The notes below the pieces were generated by a model. That model ran no database searches. It was given only the letters and a program-made list of their open reading frames with translations, and had not been told where the DNA came from. A stretch of DNA of 6,756 nt from NCBI GenBank assembly GCA_035574175.1, contig DATLZB010000204.1, positions 1 through 6,756 on the forward strand. Reading direction: 5' to 3'. This document shows, in pieces, positions 1 through 5,170 of the stretch. Numbering within the stretch: position 1 is the stretch's first letter; each line of letters begins with the position of its first letter. Made by a program: the position numbers and the translations under genes. Origin of the DNA: DATLZB01 sp035574175. Lineage in GTDB: Bacteria > Pseudomonadota > Alphaproteobacteria > Rhizobiales > Hyphomicrobiaceae.

Positions 1-16
1 GCTCGCCTTTGGCAGC

Positions 17-841
17 TTGCCTTTTACCGTGGGTCGCAAGCCCTGGCCTGGGGCTCGCCCCCTGAGGGGCGCGCTTGCTTGGCTCGACGGTCGCCTGCCG
101 TGGCTTAAGCGAGTGCCTCGGCCATCGTTCAAGGTGGTCGCGGGCACGCTCGTAGCAACGGCGTCGGCGTGGGCCGGCTGGTCGCTGCTGTCTCAGTCGA
201 AAGACCTCTCCCTTGCCTCACTGCCGGGCCTTGGCGGCGAAAGCATTACAGGACGGGCCGTTGCGCTGACTGGCGATACGCTCCGCCTCAATGGACGGAC
301 GATCCGCCTGTCCGGGATCGAGGCGCCCGAGATCGATCAGGAATGCGGCAGCGAGGGACGCCGGAGCTGGCGCTGCGGTGCCAGCGCCCGGACCAGCCTA
401 CAGGCGTTGGTGCGGGGCCGGACACTGCGCTGTGCAGAAAACGGCAGCGACCGCTCCGGGCGGATGCTGGCGTCCTGCTATTTGGGCGATATGGACGTCG
501 CGGCTGAGCTCGTGCGCCGTGGCCATGTGTTCGCCCAGCCGGGGCTGTTCTCCACCTACGCCCGCCTCGAGCTGCAAGCCCGCAATGCCAAGCTCGGGTT
601 GTGGCGCGCCAACGTGGAACGCCCGTCTGACTACCGCGCTCGGCGGTGGGAGGCCGCCAAGCGCTCGGCCCCCGACGGGTGTCCCATCAAGGGGTACATC
701 ACCGCCGAAGGCCGGATTTACGTTTTGCCGTGGTCGCCTGACTACGCCCGCGTTAGGGTTCGCGAGCGGCGCGGCGACCGCTGGTTCTGCAGTGAGGACG
801 AGGCCCGTCAGGCCGGTTGGCGACCGATCGAGCGCTCATGA
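17..841 (+). CDS. Membrane-anchored thermonuclease (SNase-like) family protein, 5' end uncertain
   Basis: Putative Ca2+-dependent phosphodiesterase of the staphylococcal nuclease fold, probably tethered to the inner membrane and facing the periplasm. A hydrophobic segment lies at about residues 39-58, and the SNase-like domain at about 78-200. Against S. aureus nuclease (family knowledge), GDT gives Asp87 (Asp21), the RLSGIEAPE stretch gives Arg97 (Arg35) and Glu105 (Glu43), and Arg149 in SGRM fits Arg87. The Ca2+ ligand Asp40 is replaced by Glu102. The C-terminal ~50 residues (222-270, CPIKGYI...RWFCSEDEARQAGWR) resemble a small module often attached to alphaproteobacterial SNase-like proteins; its role is not known to me. 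The start is weak: TTG at 17, with GTG at 29 and near 110 as alternatives. The frame stays open to the window edge, so the protein may begin upstream. It converges on the DUF1150 gene across 24 nt, with no clear terminator between them. Confidence 0.82.
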   Translation: MPFTVGRKPWPGARPLRGALAWLDGRLPWLKRVPRPSFKVVAGTLVATASAWAGWSLLSQSKDLSLASLPGLGGESITGRAVALTGDTLRLNGRTIRLSGIEAPEIDQECGSEGRRSWRCGASARTSLQALVRGRTLRCAENGSDRSGRMLASCYLGDMDVAAELVRRGHVFAQPGLFSTYARLELQARNAKLGLWRANVERPSDYRARRWEAAKRSAPDGCPIKGYITAEGRIYVLPWSPDYARVRVRERRGDRWFCSEDEARQAGWRPIERS

Positions 842-865
842 GGCCGGCACGGCGCCAACCGGTTA

Positions 866-1156
866 TCAATGGACACTGGCGATCTCGAGCTCATCGCCCA
901 TGGCATGGCCGATGGCCGCCTGCAGTGTGTCGGTCAGCGCGATCGGCGTGCCGTCGGCCGCCTGGAGGGCATAAAGGTTGATGCCCTTGGGCAACCCCCG
1001 GATGGCCGGAAACATGCGGATCGCCTCGTCCGAGGACAGGGCCTTGATATAGGCGACTTGGCCGCCGCCGAGGGCCGCAAGCTCGCGCTGGCTCATGACG
1101 TGACGCGTTTTGCCGGTGGGCGGCGATTTACGCTGGATCTTGGTGCTCTCGTTCAT
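866..1156 (-). CDS. DUF1150 family protein, partner gene of hsp20
   Basis: Small 96-residue soluble protein of the DUF1150 family. The recognisable core runs from the region around ELAALGGGQVAYIKAL through GINLYALQAADGTPIALTD to the end at LEIASVH. The biochemical role is unknown. In alphaproteobacteria this family commonly sits directly downstream of a small heat-shock gene (established context), as here, so a role in the heat or proteostasis response is inferred. The ATG at 1156 is chosen over a start at 1189 because a near-perfect ribosome binding site lies 4 nt upstream of it (positions 1161-1170) and the extra 11 residues add nothing family-like. It lies 132 nt downstream of hsp20 on the same strand and is probably co-transcribed from the RpoH-like promoter, though its strong ribosome binding site could give it a different translation rate. 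Confidence 0.88.
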   Translation of the reverse strand: MNESTKIQRKSPPTGKTRHVMSQRELAALGGGQVAYIKALSSDEAIRMFPAIRGLPKGINLYALQAADGTPIALTDTLQAAIGHAMGDELEIASVH

Positions 1157-1160
1157 TTTC

Positions 1161-1170
1161 GTCACCTCCT
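1161..1170 (-). promoter_or_regulatory. Strong ribosome binding site that fixes the DUF1150 start
   Basis: Read on the minus strand this is AGGAGGTGAC, nearly complete complementarity to the 3' end of 16S rRNA. Only 4 nt separate it from the ATG at 1156 (about 8 nt from the AGGAGG core). It decides against the longer reading that begins at 1189. By contrast, the hsp20 ribosome binding site is shorter and lies within a hairpin. Confidence 0.85.
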
Positions 1171-1212
1171 GATCCGGTTCCCAGCTCACGGTGCCATCGC
1201 AGCCCGCCTCAC

Positions 1213-1229
1213 CACTTCTTCACGAAGTG
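1213..1229. repeat. Inverted repeat between hsp20 and DUF1150
   Basis: CACTTC (1213-1218) and GAAGTG (1224-1229) form a 6-bp stem with a 5-nt loop inside the 132-nt gap between hsp20 and DUF1150. No T-run follows it in the minus-strand direction, so it is not a convincing intrinsic terminator. It could be an RNA processing or stability element that uncouples the two cistrons, but that is inference. The rest of the gap shows nothing else I recognise. Confidence 0.4.
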
Positions 1230-1288
1230 TCGCGGGGAGGTTCGCACCGTTGCGTGATTCGGGTCAGACTGCCAAAAGAGTCGATACC

Positions 1289-1729
1289 CTAGACCTTCGA
1301 TTTCCGATCCGGGCCGCCGATCTCGATAGTTCGCACCAGCCGCTCGGGCTCGCGTCGGACGAGATCGATGGACAAAAGACCGTTGCACAAATCCGCCGAA
1401 CGGACCTCGATGCCGTCAGCCAGCACGAACGTGCGCTGGAACTGCCGCGCCGCAATGCCCCGATAAAGGTACTCGCGGGTCTTGTCGTCCTCCTGCCGGC
1501 CCCGGATTTTGAGCTGTTTATCCTCGAGCGAGATGTCGATATTTTCGCGCGTGAATCCGGCGACCGCCAGTGTGATGCGCAACAGCTCGACCTTGCCGTC
1601 CTCGCTCTTGACGCGCTCAATGTTGTACGGGGGATATCCTTCGCCACTTCTGCCAACGCGATCGATCAGCCGTTCGATCTCGTCGAAGCCGAGCAGAAGC
1701 GGATTCGACAAAAGTGGCACTCGAGCCAT
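1289..1729 (-). CDS. Small heat-shock protein, Hsp20/alpha-crystallin family (IbpA-like)
   Basis: ATP-independent cytoplasmic holdase that binds unfolding proteins and hands them to DnaK/ClpB. At 146 residues it has normal length for bacterial class A sHsps. The N-terminus (PLLLGFDEIERLID, about 10-23) is the usual IbpA-type oligomerisation arm. The alpha-crystallin domain spans about 34-138 and begins at YPPYNIE. It includes LAVAGFTRENIDISLED, a KIRGR strand, the EYLYRGIAARQFQRTF loop typical of class A, and the diagnostic NGLLSIDL motif (about 116-123). A C-terminal I-x-I anchor is present as IEI (135-137). The ATG at 1729 has a GAAGGA ribosome binding site 9 nt upstream, which is buried in a ROSE-like hairpin. 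An RpoH-like promoter sits about 115-140 nt upstream. DUF1150 follows on the same strand, and tauE is divergent. Family assignment is very secure; the exact paralogue name is not. Confidence 0.95.
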   Translation of the reverse strand: MARVPLLSNPLLLGFDEIERLIDRVGRSGEGYPPYNIERVKSEDGKVELLRITLAVAGFTRENIDISLEDKQLKIRGRQEDDKTREYLYRGIAARQFQRTFVLADGIEVRSADLCNGLLSIDLVRREPERLVRTIEIGGPDRKSKV

Positions 1730-1835
1730 GGTTCAAAGTCCTTCTCGAAGCGACCTTGACGCCGCCCTCTTTCGGGTCCCGTCGGGGCCCCCAAATCGCC
1801 GGAGCCCCGGTTGCGGGCGCCTCGGCGCATGAAGC
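1730..1835 (-). ncRNA. ROSE-like RNA thermometer in the hsp20 leader
   Basis: In the minus-strand transcript, UCAAGGUC (1759-1752) pairs with GACUUUGA (1740-1733) as 8 bp with one G-U wobble. G1751 is bulged, then CUU (1750-1748) pairs with AAG (1743-1741) around a CGAG loop. The SD (GAAGGA, 1744-1739) is therefore sequestered. The opposing strand carries UCGCU, matching the ROSE signature U(U/C)GCU with its G opposite the SD (established for rhizobial hsp genes). Upstream lie a 9-bp GC-rich hairpin (1783-1809, 9-nt loop) and a 4-bp hairpin with a CGAG loop (1817-1828). Another weak stem lies at 1765-1776. The leader length (~106 nt) and multi-hairpin layout fit ROSE elements. Heat would be expected to melt the last hairpin and expose the SD. 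This is hand folding only. Confidence 0.78.
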
Positions 1836-1842
1836 TCAGTGA

Positions 1843-1870
1843 ATATGGTGTGAGCCGCACCTGAATCAAG
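1843..1870 (-). promoter_or_regulatory. RpoH (sigma-32)-type heat-shock promoter for hsp20
   Basis: On the minus strand, CTTGATT (1870-1864) is followed after 13 nt by CACCATAT (1850-1843). The sigma-32 consensus is CTTGAAA, N11-16, CCCCATNT (established). The -10 matches at every specified position but one, the -35 keeps CTTGA, and the spacing is in range. Transcription would start near 1836, giving a ~106-nt leader that contains the thermometer. The site lies in the divergent interval with tauE, whose ribosome binding region is about 45 nt away. Confidence 0.68.
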
Positions 1871-1929
1871 ACGGCAGCGGTGTCGGGCACGCCGCCGCGC
1901 AGGAGTGCCGAACCGGGGGGAGCTGGCGG

Positions 1930-2679
1930 GTGTCGGTTGATGAAATCCTATTGATACTGCTCGGCGCCTTCACCGGCGGGCTCGTCAACGGGCTGACCGG
2001 TTTCGGCACCGCGCTGGTGGCAATTCCGTTCTGGATCCATATCATGCCGCCGCCGCTTGCTGCACAGCTTGCCGCCGCTGCCGGCGTCATGAGCCAGGCC
2101 CAGACGCTGCCGGCGATCTGGCACGCGATCGAGATGCGGCGGACTGCCCGTTTCATCCTTCCCGGCCTCGCCGGGGTGCCCGTCGGCGTCTGGCTGTTGC
2201 CTTACGTCGGCATCGAGGCCTTCAAGCTGGGCGTCGGCGTGCTGTTGGTCGCCTACTGCGGCTTCCTGCTGTTCATGATGTCGCGCCACGCGACCCTGGC
2301 GATCCGGCCGGTGCCGGAGAAGGGGCCGGTTGATGCCGCCGTCGGTTTTGCGGGCGGACTACTTGGGGGCTTGGCCGGCCTGTCGGGACCGCTGCCGACC
2401 ATCTGGGCGACCTTCAAACCCTGGTCCAAGGATTTGAAGCGCGGGCTGTTTCAATCCTTCAATGTCACCATCCTATCCGCCATGCTCGTCTTCAGCGCCG
2501 TTGCCGGACTGATGCCGTCCGACATCTGGCTCCGCCTTCTCATCGTCCTGCCCGGTACCGTTGCGGGCGCCAGGGTGGGGCTGCTGATCTACCGCCGGCT
2601 CGACGATCGCCGCTTTGACCGGCTGGTGCTCGTACTGCTGTTCGCCTCGGGCCTGTCACTGATCATAGGCAACATTTAG
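1930..2679 (+). CDS. TauE/SafE family sulfite-exporter-type membrane permease
   Basis: Polytopic inner-membrane protein of the TauE/SafE (DUF81) family, which exports or takes up small organic or sulfur oxyanions. The substrate cannot be read from sequence. At 249 residues it has typical family length, with about eight hydrophobic segments, including roughly 5-33, 42-64, 74-92, 97-117, 135-160, 176-195, 200-221 and 230-247. The family's internal duplication shows in two related glycine-rich helices: GGLVNGLTGFGTALVAIP (16-33) and GGLLGGLAGLSGPLPTIW (142-159). A basic loop, KPWSKDLKRG (163-172), fits a cytoplasmic position. The start is GTG at 1930, with a G-rich Shine-Dalgarno-like run (GGGGAG, 1917-1922) 7 nt upstream; no ATG alternative exists nearby. 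It is divergent from hsp20, and I see no obvious functional partner in the window. Confidence 0.9.
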   Translation: MSVDEILLILLGAFTGGLVNGLTGFGTALVAIPFWIHIMPPPLAAQLAAAAGVMSQAQTLPAIWHAIEMRRTARFILPGLAGVPVGVWLLPYVGIEAFKLGVGVLLVAYCGFLLFMMSRHATLAIRPVPEKGPVDAAVGFAGGLLGGLAGLSGPLPTIWATFKPWSKDLKRGLFQSFNVTILSAMLVFSAVAGLMPSDIWLRLLIVLPGTVAGARVGLLIYRRLDDRRFDRLVLVLLFASGLSLIIGNI

Positions 2680-2708
2680 ACGCCTGTGGAGTTGCTCCGT
2701 CTGCGTCT
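2678..2708 (+). terminator. Hairpin at the end of tauE, possible terminator
   Basis: AGACGC (2678-2683) and GCGTCT (2703-2708) form a 6-bp outer stem. Across a 2x2 internal loop, an inner stem GGAG (2688-2691) / CTCC (2695-2698), extended by two wobble pairs, closes a 3-nt loop. The hairpin begins inside the tauE stop codon. No T-tract follows, so it may mark a 3' end or protect the mRNA rather than act as a classic intrinsic terminator. Confidence 0.4.
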
Positions 2709-2743
2709 ACCCGCCACTATCACGCCCGTATCCGAGGTGCTCG

Positions 2744-3391
2744 ATGTCTCGCCTCCTTGCCGCCGCCGTGATCGCCACCGCTTTTTCGAGCGCCCTCGCC
2801 GGCGCTTGGGCCGAGAACAAGACGCCGGGACCATCCGGCCGAGCCAGTGCATTGCAGGAGCAGGAGGAACATGACGAGGCCGCACGCAGGGCCTGCAAGG
2901 TGGCGGTGTGTGCCGCTTTGCATAATCGCCGCCCCGGCAAGGACATCGCCTGCAGCCTGACCAAAAGCTGGCCAAAGGAGCAGGTCGAGAGCGTCGTCTC
3001 CAAGGCGCGGCTTCCCTGGCCGTGGGGAGCGGTTAGGTGCTGGGGCGCCGTTTCTCTCAAACGCGAAACGCTGATCAAGGCGATGACCGAGCCGCGATAC
3101 GAGGCGGTGATCGAGCGCCATACGGTTTCCTGCGAGGTGGAGCGTGAGAAAGGCAACAGCGAAGTGCGCGTCGAGCTTGCCCCGAAGGTGACATTCGAGA
3201 ACGGCAAAGCGGTCGCCGCGAACCTGGGCTGGGGAAAGATCGAGGCTTCCGGCGTGGTGAAGGGGGCCGTGTGGGCCATGGCTGCAGCCGACAAGACCCT
3301 GCGCGTGTTTGAATCGACCGTGGTCGAGAAGGTCAACGAGTTCGTCTCGACCAAGTGCGACGAGGTCAGGAGCGAATGGCAAAACAAGTGA
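2744..3391 (+). CDS. Hypothetical exported protein with six cysteines
   Basis: I do not recognise the family. The 215-residue product has a clear Sec-type signal peptide: a short basic start (MSR), a hydrophobic core (about 4-20), and a likely cut after AWA at residue 23. Removal would leave a mature protein of about 192 residues, probably periplasmic. An acidic, Gln/Glu-rich stretch (37-48) follows. The mature part has exactly six cysteines (51, 56, 70, 99, 130, 205), compatible with three disulfides after export. Other marks are CKVAVCAALHNR (51-62), the Trp-rich segment LPWPWGAVRCWGAVSL (90-105), and a mostly polar second half with few hydrophobic stretches. No transmembrane helix follows the signal, and there is no lipobox. 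The ATG at 2744 has a GAGG ribosome binding site (2734-2737) at 6-nt spacing. It sits 64 nt after tauE and 82 nt before sppA, so it may be a separate unit. Confidence 0.82.
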   Translation: MSRLLAAAVIATAFSSALAGAWAENKTPGPSGRASALQEQEEHDEAARRACKVAVCAALHNRRPGKDIACSLTKSWPKEQVESVVSKARLPWPWGAVRCWGAVSLKRETLIKAMTEPRYEAVIERHTVSCEVEREKGNSEVRVELAPKVTFENGKAVAANLGWGKIEASGVVKGAVWAMAAADKTLRVFESTVVEKVNEFVSTKCDEVRSEWQNK

Positions 3392-3407
3392 GCACGCCCG
3401 CCAACCG

Positions 3408-3436
3408 TTGAATGCTCGCGCCGTCCGGCCTACGCT
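3408..3436 (+). promoter_or_regulatory. Candidate sigma-70-type promoter ahead of sppA
   Basis: TTGAAT (3408-3413) and TACGCT (3431-3436) are separated by 17 nt in the 82-nt gap upstream of sppA. The -35 matches 4 of 6 consensus bases but the -10 only 3 of 6. Placement and spacing are good, sequence match is poor, so this is only a candidate start for the sppA-ihfB-lapA cluster. Confidence 0.25.
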
Positions 3437-3473
3437 CCCTGCGCTACCGGATCAATCAACGTCGAGGCTGCCC

Positions 3474-4442
3474 ATGTCGCTCGAAACCGAAGCCGTCCTC
3501 GATCGCCGCCGGCTACGTCGCCATCTCTCCTTCTGGCGCATCACGGCGCTCATCGCCATGGTGCTTGCCGTCAGTGCCGTGGCCTATTCCGAGGAGGGAG
3601 GCCTGGCCCTCACCGAGCGCCGACAGATCGCGCGCGTCGCCATTGAAGGCATGATCACCGAGGATCGCCCGCAACTCGCCATGCTGAAGCGCATCGGCGA
3701 GGCGAACCACGTTCAAGGTGTCCTCTTGTACGTCAACAGCCCTGGCGGCACCACGACGGGCGGTGAGGCCCTTTACCAGGCGCTACGCGCCCTCGCCGCC
3801 AAGAAGCCGGTCGTTGCCCAGTTCGGGACCGTCGCCGCCTCCGCCGCCTACATTGCCGGGCTCGGCGCCGACCACATCGTGGCCCGCGGCAACACCATCA
3901 CCGGTTCGGTCGGCGTCATCATGCAATGGCCGGAGGTGTCGGAGCTGCTCGACCGCATCGGGGTCAAGATGAACCAGGTCAAGAGCGGCCCTCTCAAGGC
4001 GACGCCGTCTCTGTTCGAGCCCATGGACGAGGCGGGCCGCAGAGTAGCGGAACAGATGATCAACGACGGCCACCGCTGGTTCTTGGGCCTTGTCGCCAAC
4101 CGTCGCGGCATCGAGACAGCCGGCGTGCCCGGTCTCGAACAAGGGCGCGTCTATTCGGGCCGCGAGGCGCTCCAGCACAAGCTCGTCGACGAGATCGGCG
4201 GCGAGATGGAGGCGATCGCGTGGCTTGAACAGAAGCGCAACGTGCCGAAGAACCTCAAGGTCGTCGACTGGAAGCCGTCCCGCGACTTCGACTGGTCGTG
4301 GACCGGCTCGCTGGTTCACTCCTTGGGCGCCTTCGTGGTCTCGTTGGGGCGCGAAGCGACGGCCGCGCTCCGCGCCGATCCAACCCTCGGCGCGATCGCC
4401 CTTGACGGCCTCGTCTCGCTTTGGCAACCTGCCAAAAACTGA
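3474..4442 (+). CDS. sppA: Signal peptide peptidase SppA-type S49 serine protease
   Basis: Membrane-bound peptidase of family S49, which degrades leftover signal peptides and other membrane-associated peptides. The 322 residues match the short, single-domain SppA type (B. subtilis, many proteobacteria), not the double-length E. coli form. A single membrane anchor lies at about 20-37 and the protease domain follows to about 250. The oxyanion-side NSPGG motif is at 88-92. The nucleophile is Ser123 in TVAASAAYIAG, and the general base is Lys175 in KSGPLKATPS. Their 52-residue separation equals that of the Ser147/Lys199 dyad in B. subtilis SppA (established). A C-terminal tail (about 262-322) with a mildly hydrophobic stretch (279-291) extends past the core. 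The ATG at 3474 is preferred because GAGG (3464-3467) lies 6 nt upstream; the longer frame from 3309 would overlap the preceding gene and adds non-homologous Ser/Arg-rich sequence. Next is ihfB, 34 nt downstream. Confidence 0.93.
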   Translation: MSLETEAVLDRRRLRRHLSFWRITALIAMVLAVSAVAYSEEGGLALTERRQIARVAIEGMITEDRPQLAMLKRIGEANHVQGVLLYVNSPGGTTTGGEALYQALRALAAKKPVVAQFGTVAASAAYIAGLGADHIVARGNTITGSVGVIMQWPEVSELLDRIGVKMNQVKSGPLKATPSLFEPMDEAGRRVAEQMINDGHRWFLGLVANRRGIETAGVPGLEQGRVYSGREALQHKLVDEIGGEMEAIAWLEQKRNVPKNLKVVDWKPSRDFDWSWTGSLVHSLGAFVVSLGREATAALRADPTLGAIALDGLVSLWQPAKN

Positions 4443-4464
4443 GCATTTCCAATGAGTTTTTGGC
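4421..4464 (+). promoter_or_regulatory. Competing stem-loops at the sppA stop / ihfB leader
   Basis: GCCAAAAACT (4431-4440) and AGTTTTTGGC (4455-4464) form a perfect 10-bp inverted repeat. Inside it CATT (4444-4447) pairs with AATG (4451-4454) around a 3-nt loop. The sppA TGA (4440-4442) lies in the structure and the ihfB SD (GAGAGG, 4465-4470) begins immediately after it. Just upstream, TTGGC (4421-4425) can instead pair with GCCAA (4431-4435), so two mutually exclusive stems share the middle arm. There is no T-run after the large stem, so it is not a standard terminator. Translation of the sppA end would disrupt the pairing, which suggests coupling or an attenuator-like switch. The pairing is seen directly; the function is inferred. 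Confidence 0.6.
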
Positions 4465-4476
4465 GAGAGGGCAGCC

Positions 4477-4767
4477 ATGATTAAGTCCGAGCTCATTCAC
4501 AAGATCGCCGCCGCAAATCCGCACCTGTTTCATCGCGATGTCGAGCGCATCGTGAATGTCATCTTCGACGAGATCATCGATGCGCTGGCTCGCGGTGATC
4601 GCGTCGAACTGCGGGGGTTCGGCGCCTTCACGGTCAAGTATCGGGCCGCACGCCAGGGCCGCAACCCACGCACCGGCGTACCGGTCGCGGTCGAGGAGAA
4701 GTTCGTGCCGTTCTTCAAGACCGGCAAAGACCTGCGTGAGCGGCTGAACGCTAAGCCCATCCGGTGA
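4477..4767 (+). CDS. ihfB: Integration host factor subunit beta
   Basis: DNA-bending architectural protein of the HU/IHF (DNABII) family, forming the IHF heterodimer with IhfA for recombination, replication and sigma-54 promoter looping. The 96 residues match the usual length. Helices cover about 2-40 (SELIHKIAAANPHL... through FDEIIDALARGD), followed by the conserved VELRGFGAFTVK strand (43-54). The flexible arm carries GRNPRTG (61-67), whose Pro64 is the intercalating residue at the DNA kink, and the end KFVPFFKTGKDLRERLN (75-91) is the family signature. The PHLFHRDVERIVNVIF segment and short tail favour beta over alpha or HU. The ATG at 4477 has GAGAGG (4465-4470) 6 nt upstream, abutting the inverted repeat at 4431-4464. 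The sppA-ihfB-lapA order is common in alphaproteobacteria. IHF genes are autoregulated in E. coli; whether that holds here is unknown. Confidence 0.96.
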   Translation: MIKSELIHKIAAANPHLFHRDVERIVNVIFDEIIDALARGDRVELRGFGAFTVKYRAARQGRNPRTGVPVAVEEKFVPFFKTGKDLRERLNAKPIR

Positions 4768-4793
4768 AGGAACGCGGCGGTGGAGGCAGTGGC

Positions 4794-5141
4794 GTGATTG
4801 CGAGGATCGCTGGCCTCGTCGTTGGTTTCGTGACTGCAGTGCTGCTGGTCACGCTCGCCGTCGCCAACCGTCACGGCGTGCGCCTGTCGCTCGACCCCTT
4901 CAGTCCGGCGAACCCCGTTATCTCCATTGAGCTGCCGTTCTACGGCTATCTGCTTACCATGCTGATCGCCGGCATCCTGCTCGGCGGCATTTCCACCTGG
5001 CTCAGCCAGGGCCGGTGGCGGCGGCTTGCGCGCACCCGATCGCTGGAGGCCCTGCGCTGGAAGGCGGAGGCCGAGCGCCTCGCCCGCGAGCGCGACGCCG
5101 GCGTGGCCGAGCGCAAGCGCCTGGCCGTTGCTGGGCGCTGA
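4794..5141 (+). CDS. LapA domain-containing (DUF1049) inner-membrane protein
   Basis: Small inner-membrane protein of the LapA/DUF1049 family. In E. coli, LapA acts with LapB in controlling lipopolysaccharide synthesis through LpxC turnover; a similar role here is by family only. The 115-residue product has two transmembrane helices (about 6-25 and 49-70). They flank a short loop with NRHGVRLSLDPFSP (25-38), the family's asparagine/NR and strand region. A highly charged, probably coiled-coil tail (about 74-112, rich in Arg/Glu/Ala) follows. I chose GTG at 4794 because GGAGG (4782-4786) lies 7 nt upstream. The alternative GTG at 4764 overlaps the ihfB stop as GTGA, has no clear SD, and adds the unlikely leader KERGGGGSG; it remains possible (125 residues). 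No lapB follows; the next gene is a cyclodeaminase-family enzyme. Confidence 0.88.
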   Translation: MIARIAGLVVGFVTAVLLVTLAVANRHGVRLSLDPFSPANPVISIELPFYGYLLTMLIAGILLGGISTWLSQGRWRRLARTRSLEALRWKAEAERLARERDAGVAERKRLAVAGR

Positions 5142-5151
5142 GGTTTGAAAC

Positions 5152-5170
5152 CGCCCGTTGGGCGAGAGGG
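5152..5170 (+). promoter_or_regulatory. Hairpin abutting the SD of the cyclodeaminase-like gene
   Basis: CGCCC (5152-5156) and GGGCG (5160-5164) form a 5-bp stem with a GTT loop, and the SD GAGAGGG (5164-5170) begins at its base, 7 nt before the ATG at 5178. The 12 nt at 5161-5172 are identical to 4462-4473 in front of ihfB, which also directly follows a stem. This SD supports the ATG over a TTG at 5145. Confidence 0.45.

Noticed and set aside
1157..1189. 11-codon extension of DUF1150 (start at 1189)
   Set aside because: The extension contains the strong SD of the ATG at 1156 and would be coding by accident only.
869..1759. 296-codon open frame on the plus strand across the heat-shock unit
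   Set aside because: It is antisense to Hsp20 and DUF1150, both securely recognised. It has no family features, and long antisense frames are expected in high-GC DNA.
2692..2720. Promoter-like pair TTGCTC / CACTAT before the exported protein
   Set aside because: Spacing is 17 nt but both hexamers match only 3 of 6 positions, and the -35 lies inside the tauE 3' hairpin.
2707..3387. Two overlapping minus-strand frames opposite the six-cysteine exported protein
   Set aside because: The plus-strand frame has an SD, an ATG and a well-formed signal peptide; the opposite frames have none of these, so the plus strand is preferred even though the family is unknown.
3309..3473. 55-codon N-terminal extension of sppA
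   Set aside because: It overlaps the preceding gene by more than 80 nt, encodes a Ser/Arg/Pro-rich string, and the ATG at 3474 has a good SD.
4448..4460. Possible IHF binding site (WATCAANNNNTTR) for autoregulation of ihfB
   Set aside because: The best alignment, TTCCAATGAGTTT, has three mismatches, including the key AT before CAA; not supportable without binding data.
3783..4496. 237-codon minus-strand frame opposite sppA
   Set aside because: It lies opposite the catalytic core of a clear S49 peptidase and has a His/Asp/Arg/Gly-rich composition typical of a shadow frame.
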